Assembly (NCBI RefSeq): GCF_900115185.1
Contig: NZ_FOVN01000005.1
Location: 7,501 to 71,500, forward strand
Length of the DNA: 64,000 nucleotides
Reading direction: 5' to 3'
From: Algorimicrobium echini
Lineage (GTDB): Bacteria > Bacteroidota > Bacteroidia > Flavobacteriales > Flavobacteriaceae
Shown here piece by piece: positions 39,745-49,531 of the stretch. Under the pieces are notes generated by a model. That model had not been told where the DNA came from and did no database searches. It saw nothing but the letters and a program-made list of their open reading frames with translations. Every line of letters starts with the position of its first letter. The stretch's first letter is position 1. The position numbers and the translations under genes are program-made.

Positions 39745-41598
39745 TTGAAACAATCCATTTTTATATATAGCTTTTTAATCTGCTGCCTGTTTGTACTTAC
39801 ATCAGCATCAGCACAAGAGCAAAAGCAAATTCAAATTGTCTATTCGGGTTTTTTAAACTTTGATGATGCTGTAGAACCAGGTTTAAAAGTCATGACACGT
39901 GATGATTCTGGTCAAGTGCATGTTATTCACGAGGGTATAGACATGTGGTGCGACCAAGCCAATTTGTATAGTAATGAAAATTTCGTGGAAGCCTACGGAA
40001 ACGTCACTATGAAACAAGGTGATACCATAAACATGAAATCCGAATATGTAGAATATAGCGGAAAAACCCAACTAGCATTTGCTAGTGGCAAAGTAGAACT
40101 GGAAGAACCAAACTCTATTTTAACAACAGATACACTCTATTTTGATCGCGTAAAACAGGAATCGTATTATAAAAGTGGTGGTCGTGTGGTGCGCGATTCT
40201 TCGGGAACCATTACCAGCCAAATTGGTCGCTATTATATGAACGCTAAAAAATACCAATTTGTAAATAACGTGGTTTTAGATAATCCAGATTACGTGATTA
40301 ATACCAATCAACTGGATTTCTATTCAGAAACCGGTCACGCCTATTTATACGGTCCATCCACTATTGTAACCGATGAAAGTAAAACCTATTGTGAAAGAGG
40401 CTTTTATGACACCGAAAATAAAACAGGTTACGGCATTAAAAAAACGCGTATAGATTATGACAACCGTATTTTTGAAGGTGATAGCATGTACTTTGATAAT
40501 ACCCGAAGTTTTGCATCGGCTACCAACCATATTAAAGTAACGGATACCATAAACAAAAGTATCATTAAAGGTCATTATGCTGAAATATATAAAGCGAAGG
40601 ATTCGGTTTTTATCACCAAACGTGCTTTAGCCATTACGGTTCAAGAAAACGATTCTATCTATATGCATGCAGACACTTTAATGGTAACTGGCAAACCTGA
40701 AAAACGGATTACACGCGGATTCAGAAATGCGAAATTCTATAAATCGGATATGAGTGGTAAAGCAGATTCCGTACATGTCAATCATGCAACAGGTTTAACC
40801 CAATTAATAAATTTAAAACGTTTAGCCTCACAAGATGCCTTTGCCAAACGTAGAGACCCAGTAATTTGGAATTTAGAAAACCAAATGACAGGTGATACCA
40901 TTCATATTAAATCTAATCCAGAAACGGAAAAAATAGATTCACTTTTTGTTTTTGAAAATGCCTTTGTTATTAGTAGAGATACCATTAGCAAAGATGGTTA
41001 CAATCAAATAAAAGGCAAAACATTAGTCGGTTTGTTTGATGAAGCAAATAATTTGCGCCAAGTAGATATCGATAAAAATGCTGAATCTATTTTTTATGCT
41101 CGTAATGATGAGCAAGAATTGATAGGCATTGACAAAGCTAAATCTGGAAGTATTTCTATTTTCTTTTCGGAAGGTGATATAGACCAGTTTATTCGTTATA
41201 AACAACCTGATGCTGTTACAACCCCTGAATCGCAATTCCCAGAAAACGGACGATTATTAAGAGGTTTTGTATGGCGTGATGACGAACGACCAAAAAGTGT
41301 AGCAGATTTATTTAGTGATGATCCACCTCTAAACTTACCGAAAATAAAAGGGCTTGAAGAATACGTACCGCAAGAAGCGTTTTTTGATGACGCCTTACTA
41401 AAACGGGTTGAAAATGCGGATAAAAATTTAAAAAAGACGGAAGTTCCGAACGATGGACAGCCAGCAAAAAAATCCAAAGTGTCTCGAAATATTCCTGAAG
41501 AAGCTTTAAGTCCTGAAAAAGAGAAAAAAAAGAAAGCTAAAGACAAGCCAAAGAAAAAACCAAGTATTGGAACGGCTATAAATTCTGATGACAATTAA
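39745..41598 (+). CDS. OstA/LptA-like protein with basic tail (TTG start)
   Basis: Secreted protein of 617 residues related to the LptA/OstA family that carries LPS across the periplasm. Signal peptide: SFLICCLFVLTSASAQ. The mature part repeats the OstA pattern of beta strands (GNVTMKQGDTINMKSEYVEY, SGKVELEEPNSILTTDTLYF, GPSTIVTDESKTYCERGFYD). The C-terminal 60 residues are low-complexity and Lys-rich (EKEKKKKAKDKPKKKPS). The start codon is TTG at 39745; no in-frame ATG precedes the signal sequence. The next gene starts 2 bases after the stop. Confidence 0.87.
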   Translation: MKQSIFIYSFLICCLFVLTSASAQEQKQIQIVYSGFLNFDDAVEPGLKVMTRDDSGQVHVIHEGIDMWCDQANLYSNENFVEAYGNVTMKQGDTINMKSEYVEYSGKTQLAFASGKVELEEPNSILTTDTLYFDRVKQESYYKSGGRVVRDSSGTITSQIGRYYMNAKKYQFVNNVVLDNPDYVINTNQLDFYSETGHAYLYGPSTIVTDESKTYCERGFYDTENKTGYGIKKTRIDYDNRIFEGDSMYFDNTRSFASATNHIKVTDTINKSIIKGHYAEIYKAKDSVFITKRALAITVQENDSIYMHADTLMVTGKPEKRITRGFRNAKFYKSDMSGKADSVHVNHATGLTQLINLKRLASQDAFAKRRDPVIWNLENQMTGDTIHIKSNPETEKIDSLFVFENAFVISRDTISKDGYNQIKGKTLVGLFDEANNLRQVDIDKNAESIFYARNDEQELIGIDKAKSGSISIFFSEGDIDQFIRYKQPDAVTTPESQFPENGRLLRGFVWRDDERPKSVADLFSDDPPLNLPKIKGLEEYVPQEAFFDDALLKRVENADKNLKKTEVPNDGQPAKKSKVSRNIPEEALSPEKEKKKKAKDKPKKKPSIGTAINSDDN

Positions 41599-41600
41599 TT

Positions 41601-42794
41601 GTGAAAACAGATTTCTATACATATCAGGCCCAAACCTCACCACATCCTTTAGCTATGGAAGTATCGCATGCCACAGGCTCTTACATTTACAACACTGATA
41701 ATAAAGCATTTTTAGATTTTGTTGCAGGTGTTTCAGCTTGTACTTTAGGACATAAGCATCCCAAAATTGTGGCAGCTATCAAAACACAGTTGGACAAGTA
41801 TTTACATGTAATGGTTTATGGCGAATACATACAGGAATCAGCCGTAGCACTCACCAAATTATTGGCTGAACACTTGCCAGAATCCTTACAAACCACCTAC
41901 TTAACAAATTCTGGTACTGAAGCTGTAGAAGGTGCTTTAAAACTAGCTAGACGTGCTACTGGTAGAAGCGAAATTATTTCAGCTCACCACGCATATCATG
42001 GGAACACCATGGGTTCATTGAGTGTTATGGGCTATGAAGACCGCAAAAAAGCATTCCGTCCATTAGTTCCAGATGTCCGTTTTATCACTTATAATAAGGA
42101 AGCTGATATTCAAAATATCACTACCAAAACAGCTGGTGTCATTTTAGAAACCATCCAAGGAGGTGCTGGTTTTATAGAGCCTCAAAATGGATATTTAGCA
42201 AAAGTTAAAAAACGTTGTCAAGAGGTTGGTGCATTATTAATTTTAGATGAAATCCAACCTGGAATTGGTAGAACTGGAACATTATTCGCTTTTGAGCATT
42301 ACAATTGTATTCCCGATATTTTAGTTACTGGCAAGGGTTTAGGTGGTGGCATGCCAATAGGAGCATTTACAGCATCTCATAATTTAATGCAACTATTACA
42401 AAACAATCCCAAGCTAGGGCATATTACCACGTTTGGTGGTCATCCGGTTATTGCAGCAGCAGCCCATGCAACTTTACATGAAGTGCTTTCATCTAACTTA
42501 ATGGAAAAGACTCTAGAAAAAGAGGCACTTATTAAAAAACATTTAAAACATCCGCTTATAACAGAAATTCGTGGTCGTGGTTTAATGCTAGCTGCTTTAA
42601 CACCTTCTGCTGAAATTACAAACCAATTAGTTTTAAAAGCACAAGAGGCTGGACTAATTCTATTTTGGTTATTATTTGAACCAAAGGCCATTCGAATAAC
42701 ACCACCTTTAACCATCAGTAATGAGGAAATCATGAAAGGTTGTCAAATTATTACGACTATTCTCGACGACATTCAAACAAATCAAACCCTTTAA
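41601..42794 (+). CDS. Class III (acetylornithine-type) PLP aminotransferase (GTG start)
   Basis: PLP-dependent enzyme of 397 residues: NSGTEAVEGALKLARRATGR, HAYHGNTMGSLS, LDEIQPGIGRTG (the PLP ring-binding Asp) and the Schiff-base Lys in VTGKGLGGGMPIGAF. Resembles ornithine/acetylornithine and other omega-aminotransferases; the donor cannot be fixed. No arg genes are near. Starts with GTG 2 bases after the OstA-like stop, so coupled. Confidence 0.9.
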   Translation: MKTDFYTYQAQTSPHPLAMEVSHATGSYIYNTDNKAFLDFVAGVSACTLGHKHPKIVAAIKTQLDKYLHVMVYGEYIQESAVALTKLLAEHLPESLQTTYLTNSGTEAVEGALKLARRATGRSEIISAHHAYHGNTMGSLSVMGYEDRKKAFRPLVPDVRFITYNKEADIQNITTKTAGVILETIQGGAGFIEPQNGYLAKVKKRCQEVGALLILDEIQPGIGRTGTLFAFEHYNCIPDILVTGKGLGGGMPIGAFTASHNLMQLLQNNPKLGHITTFGGHPVIAAAAHATLHEVLSSNLMEKTLEKEALIKKHLKHPLITEIRGRGLMLAALTPSAEITNQLVLKAQEAGLILFWLLFEPKAIRITPPLTISNEEIMKGCQIITTILDDIQTNQTL

Positions 42795-42931
42795 GAATCT
42801 GTTTTTCAGTATTTAAAAGGCAAATTCGGCTTAATTGTTGATTACTTTGTTAAAAACATTTAAACCTTTTGGCCTGAAACACCAATTAGAGCCTTACATT
42901 TATTTCAAGGAAAAACTATATAAATCTGCTT

Positions 42932-44320
42932 ATGGAGTTACGTCCAAATGACAACAATAATCTATCCCTTACCCGATTCGAATCGATGTTAAAAACAAAC
43001 CATGTGTTGTTTTTCGATTCTGAAGAATTTGAGAATATCATTCATCACTATCTGAATCATGGTAAAATTGCACTTGCTAAAAAAGCTATAAAACTGGGAT
43101 TGCTTCAACATCCAACTTCTACAAATTTAAAACTGTTTAAAGTCGAAATTTTTGTCTTTGAAAACGATTTGGAAAAAGCAGATATGCTTATAAACGAGTT
43201 ATACGCTTTGGAACCTTTAAATGAAGAAATATACATACAGAAAGCAAATATTTTATCAAAACGTGACGATCATGTTAGAGCCATTGAAGTTTTAGAAAAA
43301 GCACTACAACTTACAGAGGATCCAATAGATATTTACTCACTTATAGGAATGGAGCATTTATTTTTAGATCAATTTGAAGAGGCTAAAGCGAATTTTATGA
43401 AATGTTTGGAGTCTGATATAGAAGATTATTCTGCACTTCATAATATGATTTATTGTTTTGACTTTTTAGACCAACATGAAGAGGCTATTACCTATCTGAA
43501 TATGTTTTTGGAAAACAATCCATATTGCGAAGTCGCTTGGCACCAACTTGGTAAGCAGTATTTCGATTTAAAAGATTATCAAAAAGCACTCACCGCTTTT
43601 GATTTCGCCATTATTTCAGACGACCGGTTTATTGGTGCTTATTTAGAAAAAGGGAAGGTTCTAGAAAAATTAAAACGTTTTCATGAAGCTATAGAAAATT
43701 ATAGTATCACATTAACATTAGATGATCCGACTTCTTTTGCTCTCTTACACATTGGTTTATGTCATCAAAAACTAGGTAATAACGATTTAGCCGTTCAATA
43801 TTTTTATAAAACAGTAGAAGAAGACCCGCTTTTAGATAAAGGTTGGATAGCCATAACTAAATTTTATAACCGTCAGAAAAACTATCAAAAATCACTCTAC
43901 TACATTAATAAAGCCATAAATATTGATAGTGAAAATGTGCATTACTGGAAACTATATGCTCAAATTAACGAACGCTTACAACATTTAGAAGAAGCTGAAC
44001 GTGGCTATAAAAAAGCATTAGAATTGGGCAATCATGAACTAAACACTTGGTTAACTCGTGGAGATATTCTACATCAATTAGGAGAACCAGAAGCAGCCGT
44101 TTATAATTTCATACAAGCCTCTGAGTTTTATCCAGAAAATGCTGAAATAGAATTTCGTTTAGCAGGTTTGTATTATCTGCTTTCAGAAACTGAAAAAGGT
44201 TCCTACCATTTAAAAAATGGTTTACGTTTTAATGCCGAATTTGCATTTATTCTTGAAGAACTTTTTCCAAGCATTTGCAAATCGCAACCCGTAAAATCAC
44301 TCCTGAAAGCCAAACTATAA
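42932..44320 (+). CDS. TPR-repeat protein
   Basis: 462 residues made almost wholly of tetratricopeptide repeats from about residue 35 to 440 (for example DQFEEAKANFMKCLE, AWHQLGKQYFDLKDYQKALTAF, GWIAITKFYNRQKNYQKSLYYI, HLEEAERGYKKALELG). No signal peptide or membrane segment, so cytoplasmic and presumably a scaffold. Stand-alone between the aminotransferase and the DUF368 pair. Confidence 0.85.
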   Translation: MELRPNDNNNLSLTRFESMLKTNHVLFFDSEEFENIIHHYLNHGKIALAKKAIKLGLLQHPTSTNLKLFKVEIFVFENDLEKADMLINELYALEPLNEEIYIQKANILSKRDDHVRAIEVLEKALQLTEDPIDIYSLIGMEHLFLDQFEEAKANFMKCLESDIEDYSALHNMIYCFDFLDQHEEAITYLNMFLENNPYCEVAWHQLGKQYFDLKDYQKALTAFDFAIISDDRFIGAYLEKGKVLEKLKRFHEAIENYSITLTLDDPTSFALLHIGLCHQKLGNNDLAVQYFYKTVEEDPLLDKGWIAITKFYNRQKNYQKSLYYINKAINIDSENVHYWKLYAQINERLQHLEEAERGYKKALELGNHELNTWLTRGDILHQLGEPEAAVYNFIQASEFYPENAEIEFRLAGLYYLLSETEKGSYHLKNGLRFNAEFAFILEELFPSICKSQPVKSLLKAKL

Positions 44321-44376
44321 GTTACACGTCTGATTTTATTTATTTACCTTTGATTTCCTGTACTTAAAACTAAATC

Positions 44377-45387
44377 ATGCAAAGACGTTTATCTGACTAT
44401 TTATTAATATCCTTAAAAGGGATTGCCATGGGTGCTGCCGATGCTGTACCGGGTGTTTCAGGCGGAACTATTGCGTTTATCTCTGGAATTTATGAAGAAT
44501 TAATTACCACGATAAGTAATGTTAATTTAGGTTTATTTAAAACACTTAAAACATCTGGTTTTACTGCTTTTTGGAAAGCATTAAATGGAAATTTTCTGGT
44601 AGCTTTATTACTTGGAATTATTGTTAGTTTTGTATCCTTTATGCGCTTGGCAAAATACCTGATTGAATACCATCCTGTTTTAATTTGGTCGTTTTTCTTC
44701 GGATTAATTATTGCCAGTATTTATTTTGTGGGAAAACAAATTAATAAATGGCACTTACCAACTGTTTTAGCTCTTATAACTGGAACTGTGGCTGCATTTT
44801 ATATTACTACACTACCATCATCTGCAGGAAATGAATCGCCATACTTTTTATTTATAGCTGGTGCCATAGCTATTTGTGCCATGATTTTACCTGGAATTTC
44901 GGGCTCCTTTATTCTTCTAATTCTAGGCGCTTATAAAACATTAAGTGATGCGTTTCATGATTTCGACTTGAAACGAATTACTTTATTTGCTGGTGGTGCT
45001 TTGGTGGGATTATTGAGTTTTAGTCATGTACTGAAATGGTTATTTAAAAATTATCATAACGTGACATTAGCATTACTAACTGGTTTCATTTTTGGTTCTT
45101 TAAATAAGGTTTGGCCATGGAAATTAACAGACTTGGTTATGGAGAAATCGTCTGGATTGATATCACCATTATCTGATATTACCACGCTAGGAAATTTAAC
45201 TATCTACCAACAAGAGTTAGCAGACTTTGATTCGCTTAAGGTTATCTCTGAAACGAGTATTTTACCCAACATGTATGCCACTCAAAATAATGGACTGGAT
45301 CCACAATTAGTACCAGCCATTATTCTAATGCTTGTGGGATTTTTTACCATTTTTATTCTAGAACGCTTCGGTAAAAAAGTCCAATAA
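44377..45387 (+). CDS. DUF368 (PopT-type) polyprenyl-phosphate transporter, copy 1
   Basis: Membrane protein of 336 residues. The paired signatures IAMGAADAVPGVSGGTIAFISG (20-mer core GAADAVPGVSGGTIAF) and AMILPGISGSFILLILG are the two halves of an internal inverted repeat typical of DUF368. Members have been described as flippases returning undecaprenyl phosphate to the cytoplasmic face for reuse in peptidoglycan and glycan synthesis. Stop and start of the next gene overlap as TAATG, so the two are translationally coupled. Confidence 0.9.
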   Translation: MQRRLSDYLLISLKGIAMGAADAVPGVSGGTIAFISGIYEELITTISNVNLGLFKTLKTSGFTAFWKALNGNFLVALLLGIIVSFVSFMRLAKYLIEYHPVLIWSFFFGLIIASIYFVGKQINKWHLPTVLALITGTVAAFYITTLPSSAGNESPYFLFIAGAIAICAMILPGISGSFILLILGAYKTLSDAFHDFDLKRITLFAGGALVGLLSFSHVLKWLFKNYHNVTLALLTGFIFGSLNKVWPWKLTDLVMEKSSGLISPLSDITTLGNLTIYQQELADFDSLKVISETSILPNMYATQNNGLDPQLVPAIILMLVGFFTIFILERFGKKVQ

Positions 45388-46406
45388 TGCAGAGCACAAG
45401 AACCATTACCGATAAAATATTCTTAATTTTAAAAGGATTAGGAATGGGAGCCGCCAATAAGGTTCCTGGAGTATCTGGTGGTGTGGTTGCCTTTGTTGCT
45501 GGTTTTTATGAAGAATTTATTTATTCACTACAAAAAATAAATAGAAAAGCCTTTAAATTATTCATTAATGGTCGGTTTAAAAGCTTTTTTCAATATATAA
45601 ATGGTCGGTTTTTAAGCTTGTTATTTTTAGGGATGATTATCAGTTATTTCAGTATTTCGAAAGTACTGGACTTCCTCATCAAACATTTCGAACTCTATGT
45701 TTGGAGTGTGTTTTTTGGTATGATTATAGGTTCCATCTATTATATTAGTAAAGATTTTAAAGACTGGAATTTTAAAACATATATGGCGCTTACCATCGGG
45801 ATTATTTTAGGTGTCAGCATTAGTTTTCTAGATCCTGCTATGGAAAACGACAATTTATGGTTTGTATTTTTCTGTGGCATAATAAGCGTTTCAGGAATGA
45901 CACTACCTGGATTTTCAGGCTCTTTTATACTGATTCTTTTAGGTAATTATGTGTTATTATTAGTAGATTCTGTAAATGCTTTATTTGACACATTTACGGA
46001 AATTATTCAAGGTGACTTCAGTTTTCTGGAAAATGCAGTTCGTATTAGAATGCTTAAAATATTAGCTGTTTTTACGTTTGGCTCTGTAGTTGGTCTCGTT
46101 ACTTTTTCGCATGTATTAAGTTATATTCTAAAACACTACAAAAGTATCACACTAGCAACCATTATAGGCTTCATAGTAGGATCTTTAGGTGTGGTTTGGC
46201 CATGGAAAAAAACACTTTTTAAACTACAACCCAATGGTACAGCTATGCTAGATTCTTCGGGCAAAAAAATTATTGAAAACTACGAACGGTATTTTCCGGA
46301 ATTAAACACCGAAACCTATATGGCATTGGCCTATATTATCCTCGGAATTGCTATTGTTCTAGCACTGGAATTTTACGGACGAAAAACAAAAAACCAACAT
46401 GCGTAA
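45387..46406 (+). CDS. DUF368 (PopT-type) transporter, copy 2
   Basis: 339 residues, paralogue of the gene just upstream: MGAANKVPGVSGGVVAFVAG and SGMTLPGFSGSFILILLG. Flanking helices and the KSITLATIIGFIVGSLGVVWPWK segment match copy 1 (HNVTLALLTGFIFGSLNKVWPWK). Two adjacent diverged copies suggest different lipid substrates, different conditions or a heteromeric transporter. The end overlaps aroE by 8 bases. Confidence 0.9.
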   Translation: MQSTRTITDKIFLILKGLGMGAANKVPGVSGGVVAFVAGFYEEFIYSLQKINRKAFKLFINGRFKSFFQYINGRFLSLLFLGMIISYFSISKVLDFLIKHFELYVWSVFFGMIIGSIYYISKDFKDWNFKTYMALTIGIILGVSISFLDPAMENDNLWFVFFCGIISVSGMTLPGFSGSFILILLGNYVLLLVDSVNALFDTFTEIIQGDFSFLENAVRIRMLKILAVFTFGSVVGLVTFSHVLSYILKHYKSITLATIIGFIVGSLGVVWPWKKTLFKLQPNGTAMLDSSGKKIIENYERYFPELNTETYMALAYIILGIAIVLALEFYGRKTKNQHA

Positions 46407-47136
46407 ATTTGGATTAATAGGTAAGAATATTTCGTATTCATTTTCTCAAAATTACTTTACTGATAAATTTTCTTCGGAAAATATTTTGGATGCTACCTAT
46501 GAAAATTTCGATATAGATAATATTGATACTATTCTTAATATTTTTGAAAACCCTGAAATAGTTGGTTGCAATGTTACTATTCCCTATAAAGAAACTATTA
46601 TTCCTTATTTAGATAAACTTGATAAAAAGGCTAAAAATATTGGCGCTGTTAACACTATCAAACGTCATAAAAATGGCAAGTTAATAGGCTATAACACGGA
46701 TTGTTATGGTTTTAAAAAAACTTTAAAACCACATTTAAAACCTTTTCATAAGCAAGCACTTATTTTAGGAACAGGTGGTGCTAGTAAAGCCATTGCTTTC
46801 ACTTTAAAGGAACTAGGTATTACTTACAAATTTGTTTCAAGAACATCAAAAAATCCAACCCAATTAACCTACAACAATTTAGGGGAATCTACCATTTCAG
46901 AACATTTAATTATTATAAACTGTACGCCTTTAGGAACCTTTCCCAACGTAGCAGATGCACCAAATATTCCGTATCAGTTTCTAACAAAAGACCATATTCT
47001 TTACGATTTAATTTATAATCCGGAAGAAACCCGTTTTTTAAAGCAAGGTCAGCTTAAAAATGCCGTAACTATTAATGGATTACAAATGTTAAAATTCCAA
47101 GCGGAAAAAGCATGGCGCATCTGGAACGCTAACTAA
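46399..47136 (+). CDS. aroE: Shikimate dehydrogenase
   Basis: NADP-dependent reduction of 3-dehydroshikimate. The 245 residues show the substrate site GKNISYSFSQNYF, catalytic Lys and Asp in CNVTIPYKE and GYNTDCYGF, the nucleotide-binding loop LGTGGASKAIAFTL with the NADP-phosphate clamp SRTSKN, and YDLIYNPEETRFL. Slightly shorter than E. coli AroE (272). Overlaps the DUF368 gene by 8 bases. Confidence 0.95.
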   Translation: MRKFGLIGKNISYSFSQNYFTDKFSSENILDATYENFDIDNIDTILNIFENPEIVGCNVTIPYKETIIPYLDKLDKKAKNIGAVNTIKRHKNGKLIGYNTDCYGFKKTLKPHLKPFHKQALILGTGGASKAIAFTLKELGITYKFVSRTSKNPTQLTYNNLGESTISEHLIIINCTPLGTFPNVADAPNIPYQFLTKDHILYDLIYNPEETRFLKQGQLKNAVTINGLQMLKFQAEKAWRIWNAN

Positions 47137-47239
47137 TTGTAGGATAAACATGATTTATACGGTTTAACCTTTTGTAATTATTGCAGTTGTTGTTATCTTT
47201 AACGCTAAAGTTATTTCAAAAAACTAACACATTTACAAA

Positions 47240-49222
47240 ATGTCAGAGCACGATAACCTGCCCAAAGCAGATGGAAAACCAGAGGAATTACAACCTGAAA
47301 CAAGTGAAAACGTTCAAGAACAACAGGAAATTCCTCAAAAACCAACACCTTCCGAACCATCAGAAAACATTGATACTGAAGCGCCTGTTACCCAAGAAAA
47401 AACAGAAGAATTGGATAAAGAAGATCCTGATAAAGTTATTAATGAAATTGAAGAATCCAATGCTGAAGACGCTGAAGACGAAGGCAATGCAGATAGGCAT
47501 CACATAGAAGAAAAAGATTACGATAAAATGTCTATGGAAGCTCTAGTAAATGAGCTAGAACATTTGGTTTCGAATCACAAAGTGCAAGCCATTAAAAAAC
47601 AGGTAGAAGCTATTAGAACAGAGTTTAAAGCTCAATTTAACACACTTCTCGACGAGAAAAAAGAAGAATTTTTAAATGATGGTGGAAATGAAATAGATTT
47701 CTTTTTTTCCAGTCCGCTTCAAAAACGGTTCAAAGATATTTACAAAGACTACAAGGGTAAATTACATGCACACCATAAAAACATTGAAAATAATCTAAAA
47801 GATAATTTAGCCAATAGGCTCCAAATTATTGAGGAAATAAAAGGATTATTTAATGATGAAGAAAATATAAATACCACATATAAGCACTTTAAAGAACTTC
47901 AAGATCGCTGGAAAACGGCTGGCCCAATTCCACGTGACAAATACAATAATGCCTGGAATAGTTACCACCATCATGTTGAAGTTTTCTATGATTTTCTGCA
48001 TTTAAACCGTGATTTACGCGATTTAGATTTTAAACATAATTTAGATCAAAAACTAAAAATTATTGAGCGTGCTGAAGAGCTGGCAAAAGACGAAAATTTA
48101 AATCGTGCTTTCCGGGAATTACAGGTTCTTCATAAAATGTGGAAAGAAGAACTTGGCCCAGTTGATAAGGAACATCGTGAAGCTGTTTGGGAACGATTTA
48201 AAGCAGCTACTAAAACAATACATGACAGACGCCAAGCCTATTTTGCCGAATTAGATCAAGTTTATGAGAAGAACTTGGAGGTTAAAAATGAAATTATTGA
48301 GCAAATTAATAAAATAACTGAAAAAGGTGCAGATTCTCATAATGGTTGGCAAAATAGTATTAAAGATGTTGAACAGTTAAGAACAATATTTTTTAGCGCT
48401 GGAAAAGTTCCTATAAGAGTTAACGAAGAAACTTGGGCAAAGTTTAAAGATGCTGTTAGAAGCTTTAATCGCAAAAAAAATGCTTTTTATAAAAATTTAA
48501 AAAAGTCGCAGTTTGATAATCTTCAAAAGAAAATGGAATTAATCCAAATAGCAGAGGATAATAAAGATAGTGACGATTTTGAAACCACAACAGCTTTGAT
48601 GAAAAAAATTCAAAGTGACTGGAAAAAAATTGGTCATGTGCCACGTAAAAACAGCGATAAAATATGGAAACAATTTAAAACAGCTTGTAATCATTATTTT
48701 GACCGTTTACATAAAGCAAAAGACACTGCAAATGCAGAAGGAAATGAAGCTTTCTCTAAAAAAGTACAATTACTTGAAGAATTGAAAACTATCAACTTAT
48801 CAGGTGAAAAAGAAACGGATTTAGAAACTATAAAAGCATTTATTGAAAACTGGAAGTCGGTTGGCAATGTGCCATCTAACAAGCGTTATATTGAAGGAAA
48901 GCTCAATAAAGCCTTGGACGGTGTTTTCAAAAAATTAAATCTCAATAAAAATGAAGCCGAATTAATAAAATTTGAAACCAAGTTAGAAACGCTTAATAAT
49001 TCTGAAGATTCGAGACATTTAGATAATGAACGTCAATTTATTAGGAAGCGTATTACAGAAGTTAAAGCTGAAATTAATCAGTTGGAAAATAATTTGCAGT
49101 TTTTTCAGAATGTTAATGATGAAAACCCATTAGTCCAAGAGGTTCATAAAAATATTGAAAGACACAAACAAGAATTAAAATTATGGAAAACAAAATTGAG
49201 TAAAATAAAAGAGCTGTATTAA
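47240..49222 (+). CDS. DUF349-repeat protein
   Basis: 660-residue cytoplasmic protein. The first 90 residues are an acidic, low-complexity Glu/Pro tail; then come about five DUF349 helical repeats (recurring pattern LxELQDRWKTAGPIPRDKYNNAW, seen as FKELQDRWKTAGPIPRD, LQVLHKMWKEELGPVDKEH, WQNSIKDVEQL ... KVPIRVNE, SDWKKIGHVPRKNSDKIW, IENWKSVGNVPSNKRYIEG) and a C-terminal coiled coil. Function of the family is not established here. Its transcript ends at the terminator at 49254-49295. Confidence 0.88.
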   Translation: MSEHDNLPKADGKPEELQPETSENVQEQQEIPQKPTPSEPSENIDTEAPVTQEKTEELDKEDPDKVINEIEESNAEDAEDEGNADRHHIEEKDYDKMSMEALVNELEHLVSNHKVQAIKKQVEAIRTEFKAQFNTLLDEKKEEFLNDGGNEIDFFFSSPLQKRFKDIYKDYKGKLHAHHKNIENNLKDNLANRLQIIEEIKGLFNDEENINTTYKHFKELQDRWKTAGPIPRDKYNNAWNSYHHHVEVFYDFLHLNRDLRDLDFKHNLDQKLKIIERAEELAKDENLNRAFRELQVLHKMWKEELGPVDKEHREAVWERFKAATKTIHDRRQAYFAELDQVYEKNLEVKNEIIEQINKITEKGADSHNGWQNSIKDVEQLRTIFFSAGKVPIRVNEETWAKFKDAVRSFNRKKNAFYKNLKKSQFDNLQKKMELIQIAEDNKDSDDFETTTALMKKIQSDWKKIGHVPRKNSDKIWKQFKTACNHYFDRLHKAKDTANAEGNEAFSKKVQLLEELKTINLSGEKETDLETIKAFIENWKSVGNVPSNKRYIEGKLNKALDGVFKKLNLNKNEAELIKFETKLETLNNSEDSRHLDNERQFIRKRITEVKAEINQLENNLQFFQNVNDENPLVQEVHKNIERHKQELKLWKTKLSKIKELY

Positions 49223-49253
49223 AAAAGCTTAAACTCTATTGTGTTATAAAAGT

Positions 49254-49295
49254 AAAATCCTGCTTGCCGTATAAGAACGTCGAGCAGGATTTTTT
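49254..49295 (+). terminator. Terminator after the DUF349 gene
   Basis: Stem AAAATCCTGCT / AGCAGGATTTT closed by an 18-base loop, followed by T residues. Confidence 0.85.
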
Positions 49296-49531
49296 CTAAC
49301 TAAACTAACTAATAGTTGTTTTGTCCCAACCTAAACAACTAAATCTACTTACATGCACGTTATAAGGAAAGTTATTTATGATTATGCTATTAATCTACTA
49401 ATGAACGTGCATTTGTTATATATACGCACATAAAATAGATTTGGACGTTTTGTTTTAAATATTTTTTAAAAATTAACACAAACACTTTAAAAACAACAGC
49501 TTAAAACCTTTATTTCTTAACTTCTGCCGAA
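49296..49531. other. Gene-free gap before the tandem array
   Basis: No coding frame of interest. One 9-base inverted repeat is present: ATGCACGTT (49353-49361) and AACGTGCAT (49404-49412), 42 bases apart. Nothing else is recognisable. Confidence 0.5.
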
